The notes under the pieces are model-generated. The model searched no databases and had not been told where the DNA came from. It was given only the letters and a program-made list of their open reading frames with translations. From NCBI GenBank assembly GCA_016297165.1, contig JAEDHF010000023.1, forward strand, positions 1 to 16,222: a stretch of DNA of 16,222 bases, written 5' to 3'. Every line of letters starts with the position of its first letter. The first letter of the stretch is position 1. The DNA comes from Oscillospiraceae bacterium. GTDB lineage: Bacteria; Bacillota; Clostridia; Oscillospirales; Ruminococcaceae. Below, one piece after another: positions 6,696 through 13,407 of the stretch. The position numbers and the translations under genes are program-made.

Positions 6696-6724
6696 TTGTT
6701 ATTTTTGTAGAAATATTGTATAAT
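6696..6724 (+). promoter_or_regulatory. sigma-A type promoter of the cheY-like/cheX-like pair
   Basis: TTGTTA (6696-6701), a 17-base spacer, then TATAAT (6719-6724), 47 bases before the ATG. A weak AT-rich inverted repeat, TACAAAAA/TTTTTGTA, lies across the -35 region (about 6684-6709). It could be a poor feoB terminator or an operator. Confidence 0.7.
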
Positions 6725-6771
6725 AGTGGAAGGTTAAAATAGCCTTAAGTGCGTAAGAAAGGAAAATATAT

Positions 6772-7152
6772 ATGAAGATATCAGAATTAAGAGTTTTAAT
6801 CTGTGATGACTCTATACTCGTAAGAAAAAAACTCACGGATATACTTAAAAAGCTTGGCATAACCTCTATTTTTGAGGCTGTTGACGGCGTTCAGGCGGTA
6901 GAAGCATATAAGGAGCATAACCCCGACCTTGTTTTTATGGATATCGTAATGCCCGTAAAGACAGGGCTTGATGCTCTTGTTGAAATAAGAGCCTTCGACA
7001 GTAATGCAAAGGTAGTTATGGCTTCCACAATCGGTACACAAAGCAACCTCGTTACCGCAATAAAGGCAGGTGCTTATGAATTCCTTCAGAAGCCCGTAAG
7101 CGACGACGATGTTCTTAAGGTACTCAACAGCTTCATAAAGGAACACCACTAA
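6772..7152 (+). CDS. stand-alone CheY-like response regulator
   Basis: A 126-residue single receiver domain with no output domain. The phosphorylation machinery is complete: acidic pair D12-D13, phosphoacceptor D57 in FMDIVMP, conserved S85-T86 in the MAST segment, and K107 in FLQKP. The start has AAAGGA upstream. The gene is 16 bases ahead of the CheX-like fusion gene and shares its promoter. In chemotaxis systems such proteins carry phosphate from CheA to a motor, and CheX/CheC proteins remove it. No CheA, receptor or motor gene is in the window, so the input kinase and the target are unknown. Confidence 0.88.
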   Translation: MKISELRVLICDDSILVRKKLTDILKKLGITSIFEAVDGVQAVEAYKEHNPDLVFMDIVMPVKTGLDALVEIRAFDSNAKVVMASTIGTQSNLVTAIKAGAYEFLQKPVSDDDVLKVLNSFIKEHH

Positions 7153-7168
7153 AAGAGAGGAAAAATCA

Positions 7169-8032
7169 ATGTTTACACAGTTATTCGGACATTATCTTTT
7201 AAATAACCATATTATAACAGCTGAACAGCTCAGAAAAGCCCTTGAAGCCAAGAGCAACACAAGAGCAAAGCTTGGCGCTCTCGCCATTGACGCAGGCTAT
7301 ATGACTGCGGAGCAGGTTGACAGGGTTCATGCGGAACAGCGTAGGGTTGATAAGCGAATCGGCGATATTTCTGTAGAAATGGGCTTTCTTACTCCCGAAC
7401 AGGTTGATGAGCTCCTCTCTAAGCAGAAAACCGCAAATATAGTTATCGGTCAGGCACTAATTGATTTAGGCTATATGACAAATCAGCAGTTTGCCGACGC
7501 CCTTGCAGAATACAAGAAAAGCGCTTCCTTCTCCGACGGAAACGAAACCGATGAGGAGCTTGAAAAGGAGATTATCTCCGTTCTCGGTCTTGATACTCTT
7601 CCTGACCAGAAGTTCTATGTTGACTACATACTTCTTCTTATAAGAAACTGTGTAAGATTTGTGGGCGACGATTTCGCTTTCGGAAACTGTGTTCTTGGCG
7701 GAAAATCTCATCATAAATGGCTCATTTCCCAGGAGATTATGGGCGAGCTTGCCGCATATACGGGACTTGGCTGTGACGAAAAGGCGCTTACTGCATTGGC
7801 TTCCCGTTACGCCTGCGAGGAAATTACCGAGCCGGGTGAATTTGCCGAGGCCTGCGTCGGAGAATTTCTCAATCTCCAGAATGGTTTATTTGCAGTAAAC
7901 CAGTCCAACACCGTAAACGTTGAGCTTAATATTACTCCCCAGACGGCGGAAAGAGATGTTGACGTTGAGGGTGTTGCAGTAGTATTGTCCTTCTCCTTCG
8001 GTGATGTTTCAATCGTAATCAGAAAAAAGTAA
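7169..8032 (+). CDS. MshEN-like repeat domain fused to a CheX-like phosphatase domain
   Basis: A 287-residue cytoplasmic protein. Residues 1-117 hold four repeats with an exact 29-residue period. The glycine after a hydrophobic residue recurs at G7, G36, G65 and G94, and a second glycine at G43, G72 and G101, with Q57, Q86 and Y115 near repeat ends. The pattern (K/R)-(L/I)-G-x6-G-(Y/F)-(M/L)-T-x-(E/Q)-Q resembles MshEN motifs, which bind cyclic di-GMP in other proteins. Residues about 145-287 look like a CheC/CheX/FliY-type domain with the CheX active-site pattern ExxN (E232, N235, in GEFLN). The gene directly follows a CheY-like regulator, so the likely role is dephosphorylation of that protein, perhaps gated by the repeats. 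Ligand binding is inference; repeat 1 is the least conserved. AGAGGAAA precedes the ATG. Confidence 0.65.
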   Translation: MFTQLFGHYLLNNHIITAEQLRKALEAKSNTRAKLGALAIDAGYMTAEQVDRVHAEQRRVDKRIGDISVEMGFLTPEQVDELLSKQKTANIVIGQALIDLGYMTNQQFADALAEYKKSASFSDGNETDEELEKEIISVLGLDTLPDQKFYVDYILLLIRNCVRFVGDDFAFGNCVLGGKSHHKWLISQEIMGELAAYTGLGCDEKALTALASRYACEEITEPGEFAEACVGEFLNLQNGLFAVNQSNTVNVELNITPQTAERDVDVEGVAVVLSFSFGDVSIVIRKK

Positions 8033-8051
8033 TTTAATAAGCGAAGAATAT

Positions 8052-8085
8052 AACCGCCTTTGACTAAAAATCGGAGGCGGTTTTT
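8052..8085 (+). terminator. terminator of the cheY-like/cheX-like operon
   Basis: The stem AACCGCCT (8052-8059) with AGGCGGTT (8075-8082) has a 15-base loop, with TTTTT at 8081-8085. It lies 20 bases beyond the stop codon. Confidence 0.75.
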
Positions 8086-8162
8086 CTTTGTTTTGCTCTT
8101 GACAGCAAGTTTGAGGACTTGTTTTATTTCTGAAAAAATCTTCTCTCATAAAACAAAAGTTT

Positions 8163-8205
8163 AGGTCAACCCTTTTCAAAGGGTTGCGGGGTAAGGGGCA
8201 GAGCC
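8163..8205 (+). repeat. intergenic hairpin and GC-rich stretch, possible remnant of a dispersed repeat
   Basis: CAACCCTTT (8167-8175) pairs perfectly with AAAGGGTTG (8178-8186) over 9 bp, followed by GCGGGGTAAGGGGCAGAGCC. Similar AACCC...GGGTT plus GGGGCAGAGCC units are, from memory, a common interspersed element in Ruminococcus-like genomes. Only one shortened copy is present here. The strand is arbitrary. The rest of the 8033-8271 gap holds only the two terminators. Confidence 0.35.
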
Positions 8206-8224
8206 AAATAATCTCAAAATTCTC

Positions 8225-8267
8225 AAAAAAAATGCCGTCTTGCAGATTTACTACAAAACGGCATTTT
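8225..8267 (-). terminator. terminator of the amino-acid ABC transporter operon
   Basis: AAAATGCCGT (8229-8238) pairs with ACGGCATTTT (8258-8267). On the minus strand the hairpin is followed by a run of eight T (8225-8232). It begins 5 bases beyond the ATPase stop codon. Confidence 0.85.
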
Positions 8268-8271
8268 ATCT

Positions 8272-9015
8272 TTATAATACCTTAGCCAAAAAGTCTTTCA
8301 ATCTCGGATTCTTCGGATTTTCGAAGAATTCCGAAGGCGGCGCGTCCTCGCCGATTTTTCCGTCGGCTATGAAGATTACTCTTGAAGCTACTTCCTTTGC
8401 GAAGCCCATTTCGTGGGTTACAACCACCATTGTCATACCCGATTTAGCAAGCTCCTTCATAACCGAAAGGACCTCGCCGACCATTTCGGGGTCAAGGGCG
8501 CTTGTGGGCTCGTCGAAAAGCATTACGTCCGGGTTCATAGCCAGTGCCCTTACAATAGCAACACGCTGCTTCTGACCGCCCGAAAGCTGTGAGGGATAGG
8601 CGTTTGCTCTGTCCTTAAGTCCTACCTTTTCGAGAAGGCTAAGAGCCTTTTCCTCTGCCTCGCTCTTTTCTATTTTTAATAGCTTCATAGGAGCGAGAGT
8701 CATATTCTTAAGAATATTCATGTGAGGGAAGAGGTTGAACTGCTGGAAAACCATTCCCATTTTCTGACGGTGCTTGTTTATATCTACATCGGGGTCGGTA
8801 ATATTTACGCCCTCGAAGCAGATTGAGCCTTCGGTAGGAGTTTCGAGAAGATTAAGAGAACGGAGAAAGGTGGATTTTCCGCTTCCCGAGGGACCTACTA
8901 CTACCACAACCTCGCCCTTCGAGATTTCTGTGGTAATGCCGTCGAGAGCCTTTATTCTTCCGTTATCATAGTGAATTTTAAGGTCGTTAACCTTAATCAT
9001 AGCGTTATCGCTCAC
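8272..9015 (-). CDS. polar amino-acid ABC transporter ATP-binding protein (GlnQ/HisP type)
   Basis: A 247-residue ATPase that drives amino-acid uptake from the cytoplasmic face of the membrane. Walker A is GPSGSGKST at 41-49, the Q-loop is at Q91 (VFQQFNLFPH), the signature LSGGQKQ is at 144-150, Walker B is VMLFDEP at 164-170, the D-loop is SALD, and the switch histidine is H201. All are intact. The stretch FQQFNLFPHM is typical of the polar amino-acid (PAAT) subfamily. The start is GTG at 9015, because AGGAGG (9026-9031) lies ten bases upstream; the in-frame ATG at 9000 is 25 bases away and less likely. It overlaps the permease gene by 11 bases. The substrate is set by the binding protein and cannot be named exactly. 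Confidence 0.92.
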   Translation of the reverse strand: MSDNAMIKVNDLKIHYDNGRIKALDGITTEISKGEVVVVVGPSGSGKSTFLRSLNLLETPTEGSICFEGVNITDPDVDINKHRQKMGMVFQQFNLFPHMNILKNMTLAPMKLLKIEKSEAEEKALSLLEKVGLKDRANAYPSQLSGGQKQRVAIVRALAMNPDVMLFDEPTSALDPEMVGEVLSVMKELAKSGMTMVVVTHEMGFAKEVASRVIFIADGKIGEDAPPSEFFENPKNPRLKDFLAKVL

Positions 9016-9736
9016 TATTCTTCAGCCTCCTTTCGAGCTTTTTGACCAGCCATGTGAGTACCATTACTACTGCAAGATAAATAAGCGCAATAGCGAAAAG
9101 GGGCATAAAGGCGGAGAAGGTACGTCCTCTTATAATATCCGCCGCCTTTGTAAGGTCCTCGAGGGCTACGTAGCCTGCAACCGAGGTTTCCTTAAGCAAA
9201 ACGATAAACTCGTTGGCGATAGCGGGGAGAACGTTCTTGAAGGCCTGTGGGATTATGATATATATCATTGTTTTCGCATAATTGAAGCCGAGGGAGCGTC
9301 CTGCCTCCATCTGCCCCTTATCTATGGAGCTGATACCGCTGCGGAAAATTTCCGCCAGGTATGCACCCGAATTTACTCCGAAAACGATGGACGCAACAAG
9401 AATTTTGTTTGTCGAGGAGGCTAAAATAACGTAATAGCCAATCATAAGCTGAACGACAACAGGTGTACCTCTTATAACCGTAAGATAAATATTGCATAAA
9501 GCGTTTAAGAGACGAAGGAAAAATGTGCCTGCGCCCTTTTTCTTTTTGATATTCGGCGTATTATCGTATGTAGAGCGTATAGCTGCAACGATAATTCCAA
9601 GGACAATACCAATAAGAACTGCAAATAATGTTACTTCGAGAGTTATGCCGAGACCCTTTAAAAGCCTTAGCCATCTGTTATCGTCGATAAAGTTGAGAAT
9701 AAACTCGTCCTTAAGCGACTGGAACCATTCAGCCAT
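9005..9736 (-). CDS. polar amino-acid ABC transporter permease (HisM/GlnP type)
   Basis: A 243-residue membrane permease. Hydrophobic segments lie at about 28-53, 80-107, 112-130, 172-190 and 208-232. The EAA loop that docks the ATPase is EAGRSLGF at 144-151, in the longer block GQMEAGRSLG...IIPQAF. The RGTPVVVQL stretch near 89-97 is typical of the His/Gln/Glu family. It is a single permease gene, so the channel would be a homodimer. A long basic loop (PNIKKKKGAG, 61-70) follows the first helix. The ATG at 9736 has AAAGGA upstream. It lies 31 bases after the binding-protein gene and overlaps the ATPase gene by 11 bases. Confidence 0.92.
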   Translation of the reverse strand: MAEWFQSLKDEFILNFIDDNRWLRLLKGLGITLEVTLFAVLIGIVLGIIVAAIRSTYDNTPNIKKKKGAGTFFLRLLNALCNIYLTVIRGTPVVVQLMIGYYVILASSTNKILVASIVFGVNSGAYLAEIFRSGISSIDKGQMEAGRSLGFNYAKTMIYIIIPQAFKNVLPAIANEFIVLLKETSVAGYVALEDLTKAADIIRGRTFSAFMPLFAIALIYLAVVMVLTWLVKKLERRLKNSER

Positions 9737-9767
9737 AGATTAACCGTCCTTTAATTGTTTTTAGGTA

Positions 9768-10583
9768 TTATTCAGCGGGAATATACTTATCAATAATGGA
9801 TTTAACCGTACCGTCTGCGATAAGCTTTTCGAGGGCAGCGTTAACCTTGTCGAGAAGCTCTGTATCTTTCTTGGAGAAGCAGATTGCATAGTCCTCTGTA
9901 ATATATTCTGTAGGAAGAATCACAAGACCTTTATTTGCAGCAACGAAGGATTTTGCAGGCTCGTTATCGATAACTACGCAGTCGATTTTTCCTGTAATAA
10001 GAGCCTGTACAGCGTCAGCGCCGTTGTTGTAGCGTTCGATTGTGCCTAAGCCCTTTGCTTCGATATCGTCAGATGTATAGATGTCTCCTGTAGTGTTAAT
10101 CTGGACGCCTACTCTGTGGCTTGCGCCCTCAGCAAAAAGGTCGTCCACGCTCTTTATATCGGAGTCTTCTTTAACGATAACTACCTGAATGCCTGTTGCG
10201 TAGCTTGTGGAGAAGTTTACGCTCTTTAATCTGTCCTCGGTAACAGTCATACCTGCCATACCGAAGTTAGCTTTACCGCTTTCAACAGCAGGAAGGATAG
10301 AGTCGAATGCCATATCCTCGATTTTTAATTCCATACCAAGCTCTTCTGCGATTTTTCCGGCGATTTCTGCGTCAATGCCCACAATGCTGTCGCCCTCGTG
10401 GTATTCGTAGGGAGGGAAGTTGGCGTTTGTAGCCATAACGAGAACTTCTTTTTCGGTGCCGTTGCTGTTTTCAACGGTTTCTTTGTTTTCAGGAGAACTG
10501 TTGCCTTCCTGCTTAGCACCACAGCCGCCTAAACAAGCGCATACCATAACTGCGGACAGGAATAAGGAGATGATTTTTTTCAT
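9768..10583 (-). CDS. amino-acid ABC transporter substrate-binding lipoprotein
   Basis: A 271-residue extracytoplasmic binding protein anchored by a lipid. The signal peptide is MKKIISLFLSAVMVCACLGG with lipobox LGG-C, so C21 is the lipidated residue. A polar Ser/Asn/Glu linker (about 23-45) leads into a SBP_bac_3 (family 3) fold. It has TNANFPPYEY near the N-terminus of the fold, GIDAEIAGKIAEELG, the MAGMTVTEDR motif, VGVQINTTGD and a DNEPAKSFV segment. These are typical of receptors for polar amino acids (Gln, Glu, Arg, Cys and others). The exact ligand is not readable. It is the first gene of the three-gene import operon, behind a near-consensus promoter. Confidence 0.92.
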   Translation of the reverse strand: MKKIISLFLSAVMVCACLGGCGAKQEGNSSPENKETVENSNGTEKEVLVMATNANFPPYEYHEGDSIVGIDAEIAGKIAEELGMELKIEDMAFDSILPAVESGKANFGMAGMTVTEDRLKSVNFSTSYATGIQVVIVKEDSDIKSVDDLFAEGASHRVGVQINTTGDIYTSDDIEAKGLGTIERYNNGADAVQALITGKIDCVVIDNEPAKSFVAANKGLVILPTEYITEDYAICFSKKDTELLDKVNAALEKLIADGTVKSIIDKYIPAE

Positions 10584-10670
10584 AATTTTTTACCTTTCCT
10601 TTCTTTTGTTGTGCGATAAAGCTTCATGAGACTTGTTTTATTATAACTCATACATACCGCATACCATAAT

Positions 10671-10699
10671 ATAATATCACCAAACCCCTGTATTGTCAA
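10671..10699 (-). promoter_or_regulatory. near-consensus sigma-A promoter of the ABC transporter operon
   Basis: On the minus strand TTGACA (10694-10699), a 17-base spacer and TATTAT (10671-10676). The leader before the ATG is about 80 bases with no riboswitch-like fold that I can recognise. A perfect Spo0A-box match, TGTCGAA on the minus strand (10715-10721), lies 16 bases upstream of the -35; a single 7-base match may be chance. Confidence 0.85.
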
Positions 10700-10806
10700 C
10701 AGCTTTATGATAAATTCGACACAATTTTGTTTTATCGGGAAAATAGGGAATTTCGATAAATTCTGACAAAAATGTACAAGAATTGATAATAAATTAACCG
10801 AATGTA

Positions 10807-10853
10807 TTGATTATTCCGATAAAATATGTTAAAATAATCATATCTGAATAATC
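10807..10853 (+). promoter_or_regulatory. promoter of the diguanylate cyclase gene with inverted repeat
   Basis: TTGATT (10807-10812), a 17-base spacer and TAAAAT (10830-10835). An exact 8-bp inverted repeat, GATTATTC (10809-10816) and GAATAATC (10846-10853), overlaps the -35 and the region just after the transcription start. It is a possible operator or a chance AT-rich repeat. Confidence 0.5.
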
Positions 10854-10908
10854 CCGATTACGAAATGTTTATATAGTGTATTTTCAAGAACAGAAAGGCA
10901 GCGGATAT

Positions 10909-12204
10909 ATGTATAAGAATTTTATTAACAGTTTTACAAGTATTATTACGAGTACGGGGAACAGAAACCCTATTGAAAGTATTCTTGATAAATTCGCTAC
11001 CGGTATTGCGGTTTTCGAAATAAGGGATACAATTCACGTACTGTATATGAACAGTCATATGCTAAGTACTATCGGCTATACCTGGGAACAGTACCGGGAT
11101 AAGCTTAACGACGCCGCTTCTATTTTCGTGGAAGAGGACGCATGGCGGCTATATAATGAGGTTAATACAAAGACGGAATTCAGCATAGACTGTAAGGGTG
11201 TTCGTCCCGACGGTACAATACGTTGGTACCAGATTTTAGGTGCTCAGGTTGATTTCGTAAAGAGCGTTTATCCCGTTTTTCTCGTTACAATAATAGATAT
11301 TTCCTCCTATAAAGCTATGGAGAAGAATCTTATTGTCAACAGCGAGCGATACCGTATTTTTGAGGAGACTACCGAGGCATTTCTCTTTGAATATAAGGTT
11401 AAGGATGACTGTATGATTTTTTCTACCAATAAGAGCGGAACGGTTGAAAGAAGAGTTATCGAGAAATATTCGGAATTCAACCATAATTCCTCCTTCGTTC
11501 ATCCCGAGGACAGACCCCATTTTACACGAGTGCTTATGGAGGCGTGCGTTAAGCCTACGAAATCCTCTATTGAATACCGCTCAAAGGCGATAGCCGACGA
11601 TTACGCCTGGTGCCGTACATATTATGTAAGTGTTATGAACGAATACGGTCAGATAGAAAGCGTTTTCGGCAGAATCCAGAATATCGATGAAGAGGTTAAA
11701 AAACGTAATGAGATGGCTAATCTTGTAGAAAAGGACAGACTTACGGGAGTTTATAACCGTGACGCATTTATGAATAGGGTTGAAAAATCCCTTGAATGTG
11801 CAAACGAGGAGAGAAGCTTTATCTTCTCCATGATAGATATTGATAATTTTAAGGGCTTTAACGATACCTACGGCCATATCGTAGGCGATGATGTAATAAC
11901 CATATTTGCCGAAAAGCTGAAAATTGCCTTTGGTGACGGGGTAGTAGGCCGTTTCGGCGGCGACGAATTTACCGTTTTTATTTCGGGTATCTCGAAATCG
12001 GAGTTCGAAAAAAGGTTTGACATATTAAAAAATGGTCTGTACTGCGATGTAATGGGACAAAAGGTTGATATAACCTTTTCCGTAGGCGCAATAAGATTCA
12101 AGGGTAGCAGACGAGTAAACTATATTCTTGATAAAGCGGATAAGCTTATGTACGAGGCTAAGGAAGAGGGTAAGGACCGCATTATCACAAGAACTCTTCG
12201 TTAA
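10909..12204 (+). CDS. PAS-PAS-GGDEF diguanylate cyclase
   Basis: A 431-residue protein, cytoplasmic by composition, with no signal peptide or membrane helix. Residues about 20-135 and 145-262 look like two PAS sensor domains. The first ends in the DISSYKAMEKN type of linker; the second contains an FVHPEDRPHF motif. Residues about 270-431 are a GGDEF domain with DRLTGVYNR at the start, DIDNFK with metal-binding D310, NDTYGH, and the catalytic GGDEF at 350-354, all intact, so cyclic di-GMP synthesis from two GTP is expected. The inhibitory I-site RxxD that usually sits five residues before GGDEF reads AFGD, so feedback inhibition by that site is probably missing. The start at ATG 10909 has AAAGG ten bases upstream; a GTG 11 codons earlier has no clear ribosome binding site. 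Confidence 0.85.
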   Translation: MYKNFINSFTSIITSTGNRNPIESILDKFATGIAVFEIRDTIHVLYMNSHMLSTIGYTWEQYRDKLNDAASIFVEEDAWRLYNEVNTKTEFSIDCKGVRPDGTIRWYQILGAQVDFVKSVYPVFLVTIIDISSYKAMEKNLIVNSERYRIFEETTEAFLFEYKVKDDCMIFSTNKSGTVERRVIEKYSEFNHNSSFVHPEDRPHFTRVLMEACVKPTKSSIEYRSKAIADDYAWCRTYYVSVMNEYGQIESVFGRIQNIDEEVKKRNEMANLVEKDRLTGVYNRDAFMNRVEKSLECANEERSFIFSMIDIDNFKGFNDTYGHIVGDDVITIFAEKLKIAFGDGVVGRFGGDEFTVFISGISKSEFEKRFDILKNGLYCDVMGQKVDITFSVGAIRFKGSRRVNYILDKADKLMYEAKEEGKDRIITRTLR

Positions 12205-12217
12205 GCCTAAGCTTTTG

Positions 12218-12260
12218 AAAAAGCGGAAGCCGCCCTGCCCGAAATGGACAGACGGCGGCT
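12218..12260 (-). terminator. hairpin between the convergent cyclase and spo0A genes
   Basis: AGCCGCC (12228-12234) pairs with GGCGGCT (12254-12260), and the inner bases extend the stem with bulges to a GAAAT loop. On the minus strand CTTTTT follows four bases later (12218-12223), so it best serves spo0A. On the plus strand no T run follows, so it can only weakly end the cyclase transcript. Confidence 0.6.
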
Positions 12261-12289
12261 ATCAGGGATTTCTGTATGCGCATAATAGC

Positions 12290-13057
12290 TCAGATCGCAA
12301 TATTCGGATAGAATTTGAGCCTTAAGTTATCTGCGATAAGAGCAATAAATTCAGAATTCGTGGGCTTGCCTCTTGTGGTATGAACAGTATAGCCGAAAAG
12401 CTTATTGAGCATATCCACATCTCCTCTGTCCCAGGCTATTTCAATAGCGTGGCGGATTGCGCGCTCAACTCTCGATGGCGTTGTATTGTATTTCTGTGCC
12501 ACCGAAGGATACAGGAGCTTGGTAACATTGTTTATCATATCGTCGTTTCCTATGGAAAGGATAATTGCCGTTCTGAGGTAATGATAGCCCTTGATATGGG
12601 CAGGAATACCGATCTGGTGAATAATATCGGTAACTATGTATTCCACATTGTCCATATCCCCTCGGCTGTTTTCGGTTGCATTCTTGAAGCTGATAAGATT
12701 ACTTATCTTCTTAAGAATCTGATATGGTGCGAAGGGCTTTACCATAAAATAGCTTGCCCCGGCGTCCATAACCTCTTTTTCGATTTCGGGGGAATTAAGA
12801 TTCGAAACTACTATAGTAACGGGCAGCTTCGATTTTTGCGCCTTAATTTCCTCCAGCAGAGACACTGCGTCAAGCTCCGGCATTTTTGCATCGATGATTA
12901 GGTAGTCGGGCATATCGCTCTTTACCGAGTCGAGGATTACCCTGCCGTTTTTCTGTCTTGTTACGGCGAACATACCTTCTTCTTTTAGTAGGCTTGCCCA
13001 CGAGAGACCATACTCGGCTGAATCATCACCGATAAGTACCTTTGTTTTTCCTGTCAT
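12290..13057 (-). CDS. spo0A: sporulation master regulator Spo0A
   Basis: A 255-residue response regulator that, when phosphorylated, binds 0A boxes and starts sporulation and other transition-state programmes. The receiver domain (1-120) has D11-D12, phosphoacceptor D56 in IIDAKMP, S85 and K107 in MVKPF. The C-terminal Spo0A DNA-binding domain (about 140-255) is very typical: TDIIHQIGIPAHIKGYHYLR, then YPSVAQKYNTTPSRVERAIR with the recognition helix, then AIEIAWDRGD and VHTTRGKPTNSEFIA. The receiver is more divergent than the effector domain, for example SAEYGLSW after the acid pair. GGAGGA precedes the ATG. It is monocistronic here, and no spoIVB is seen next to it in the window (the upstream neighbour is the divergent GH3 gene), unlike the common spoIVB-spo0A order. 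Upstream kinases are not in the window. Confidence 0.96.
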   Translation of the reverse strand: MTGKTKVLIGDDSAEYGLSWASLLKEEGMFAVTRQKNGRVILDSVKSDMPDYLIIDAKMPELDAVSLLEEIKAQKSKLPVTIVVSNLNSPEIEKEVMDAGASYFMVKPFAPYQILKKISNLISFKNATENSRGDMDNVEYIVTDIIHQIGIPAHIKGYHYLRTAIILSIGNDDMINNVTKLLYPSVAQKYNTTPSRVERAIRHAIEIAWDRGDVDMLNKLFGYTVHTTRGKPTNSEFIALIADNLRLKFYPNIAI

Positions 13058-13096
13058 TTTTATCCTCCAAGTTGTTACGTTATCTCTTGTACCTAA

Positions 13097-13125
13097 ATTC
13101 TAACATCTTATGAACAAAAAGGCAA
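13097..13125 (-). promoter_or_regulatory. sigma-A type promoter of spo0A
   Basis: On the minus strand TTGCCT (13120-13125), a 17-base spacer and TAGAAT (13097-13102), 39 bases before the ATG. No convincing sigma-H promoter (AGGA...GAAT) was found in the 350-base region upstream of spo0A. Confidence 0.55.
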
Positions 13126-13252
13126 TATAAATTCAAACAATTATCACAAAATAGAATAAAAAGATTTTTTAATCGATTTAATTTTCGCACTTATTACCTC
13201 AATAAATGCGATAATAAAGCCGAAAACGGCACTTTTTGAATGGTGAGAAATT

Positions 13253-13269
13253 TGTCGAATAGTGTCGAT
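13253..13269 (+). promoter_or_regulatory. tandem Spo0A boxes, pair 1
   Basis: TGTCGAA (13253-13259) and TGTCGAT (13263-13269) in the same orientation, start to start 10 bp. The known 0A box is TGNCGAA, and Spo0A dimers bind boxes spaced one helical turn. The first box is exact; the second has one change. The pair lies about 130 bp upstream of the spo0A -35 element and 139 bp before the GH3 start codon. Confidence 0.65.
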
Positions 13270-13318
13270 AAAAGCGGTCTATCTTAATTTCCGGACATAT
13301 TTTTCGTAGGTAGAATTG

Positions 13319-13335
13319 TGTCGTAAAATGTCGAA
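13319..13335 (+). promoter_or_regulatory. tandem Spo0A boxes, pair 2
   Basis: TGTCGTA (13319-13325) and TGTCGAA (13329-13335), again 10 bp apart and in the same orientation as pair 1, 66 bp downstream of it. The second box is an exact match. It overlaps the expected -35 position (13332-13337) of the TATATG at 13355-13360, as in Spo0A-activated sigma-A promoters. Confidence 0.65.
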
Positions 13336-13354
13336 AATCGGCGACTATGCCGTT

Positions 13355-13360
13355 TATATG
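13355..13360 (+). promoter_or_regulatory. putative -10 of the GH3 gene
   Basis: TATATG lies 48 bases before the ATG. No consensus -35 is present 17 bases upstream (CGAAAA). The exact 0A box there suggests activator dependence. The -10 itself is only a moderate match, and other AT-rich hexamers nearby cannot be excluded. Confidence 0.35.
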
Positions 13361-13407
13361 TTTAAAAAATATGAACAAAATCCGAAATAAGAAAGGAAAG
13401 AAGTATT

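Noticed and set aside
10584..10664. Riboswitch or T-box in the leader of the amino-acid importer
   Set aside because: The leader is only about 80 bases, has no terminator hairpin, and shows no T-box or known aptamer motif.
11236..12101. Several open frames on the minus strand within the diguanylate cyclase gene
   Set aside because: They mirror the conserved PAS and GGDEF coding sequence and lack start signals.
12380..12901. 173-codon open frame on the plus strand opposite spo0A
   Set aside because: The minus-strand frame is unmistakable Spo0A; the opposite frame has Cys/His-rich translation with no recognisable domain or ribosome binding site.
13219..13230. GCCGAAAACGGC hairpin upstream of spo0A as a terminator
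   Set aside because: A 4-bp stem is too weak, and it lies in a divergent region where no transcript needs to end.
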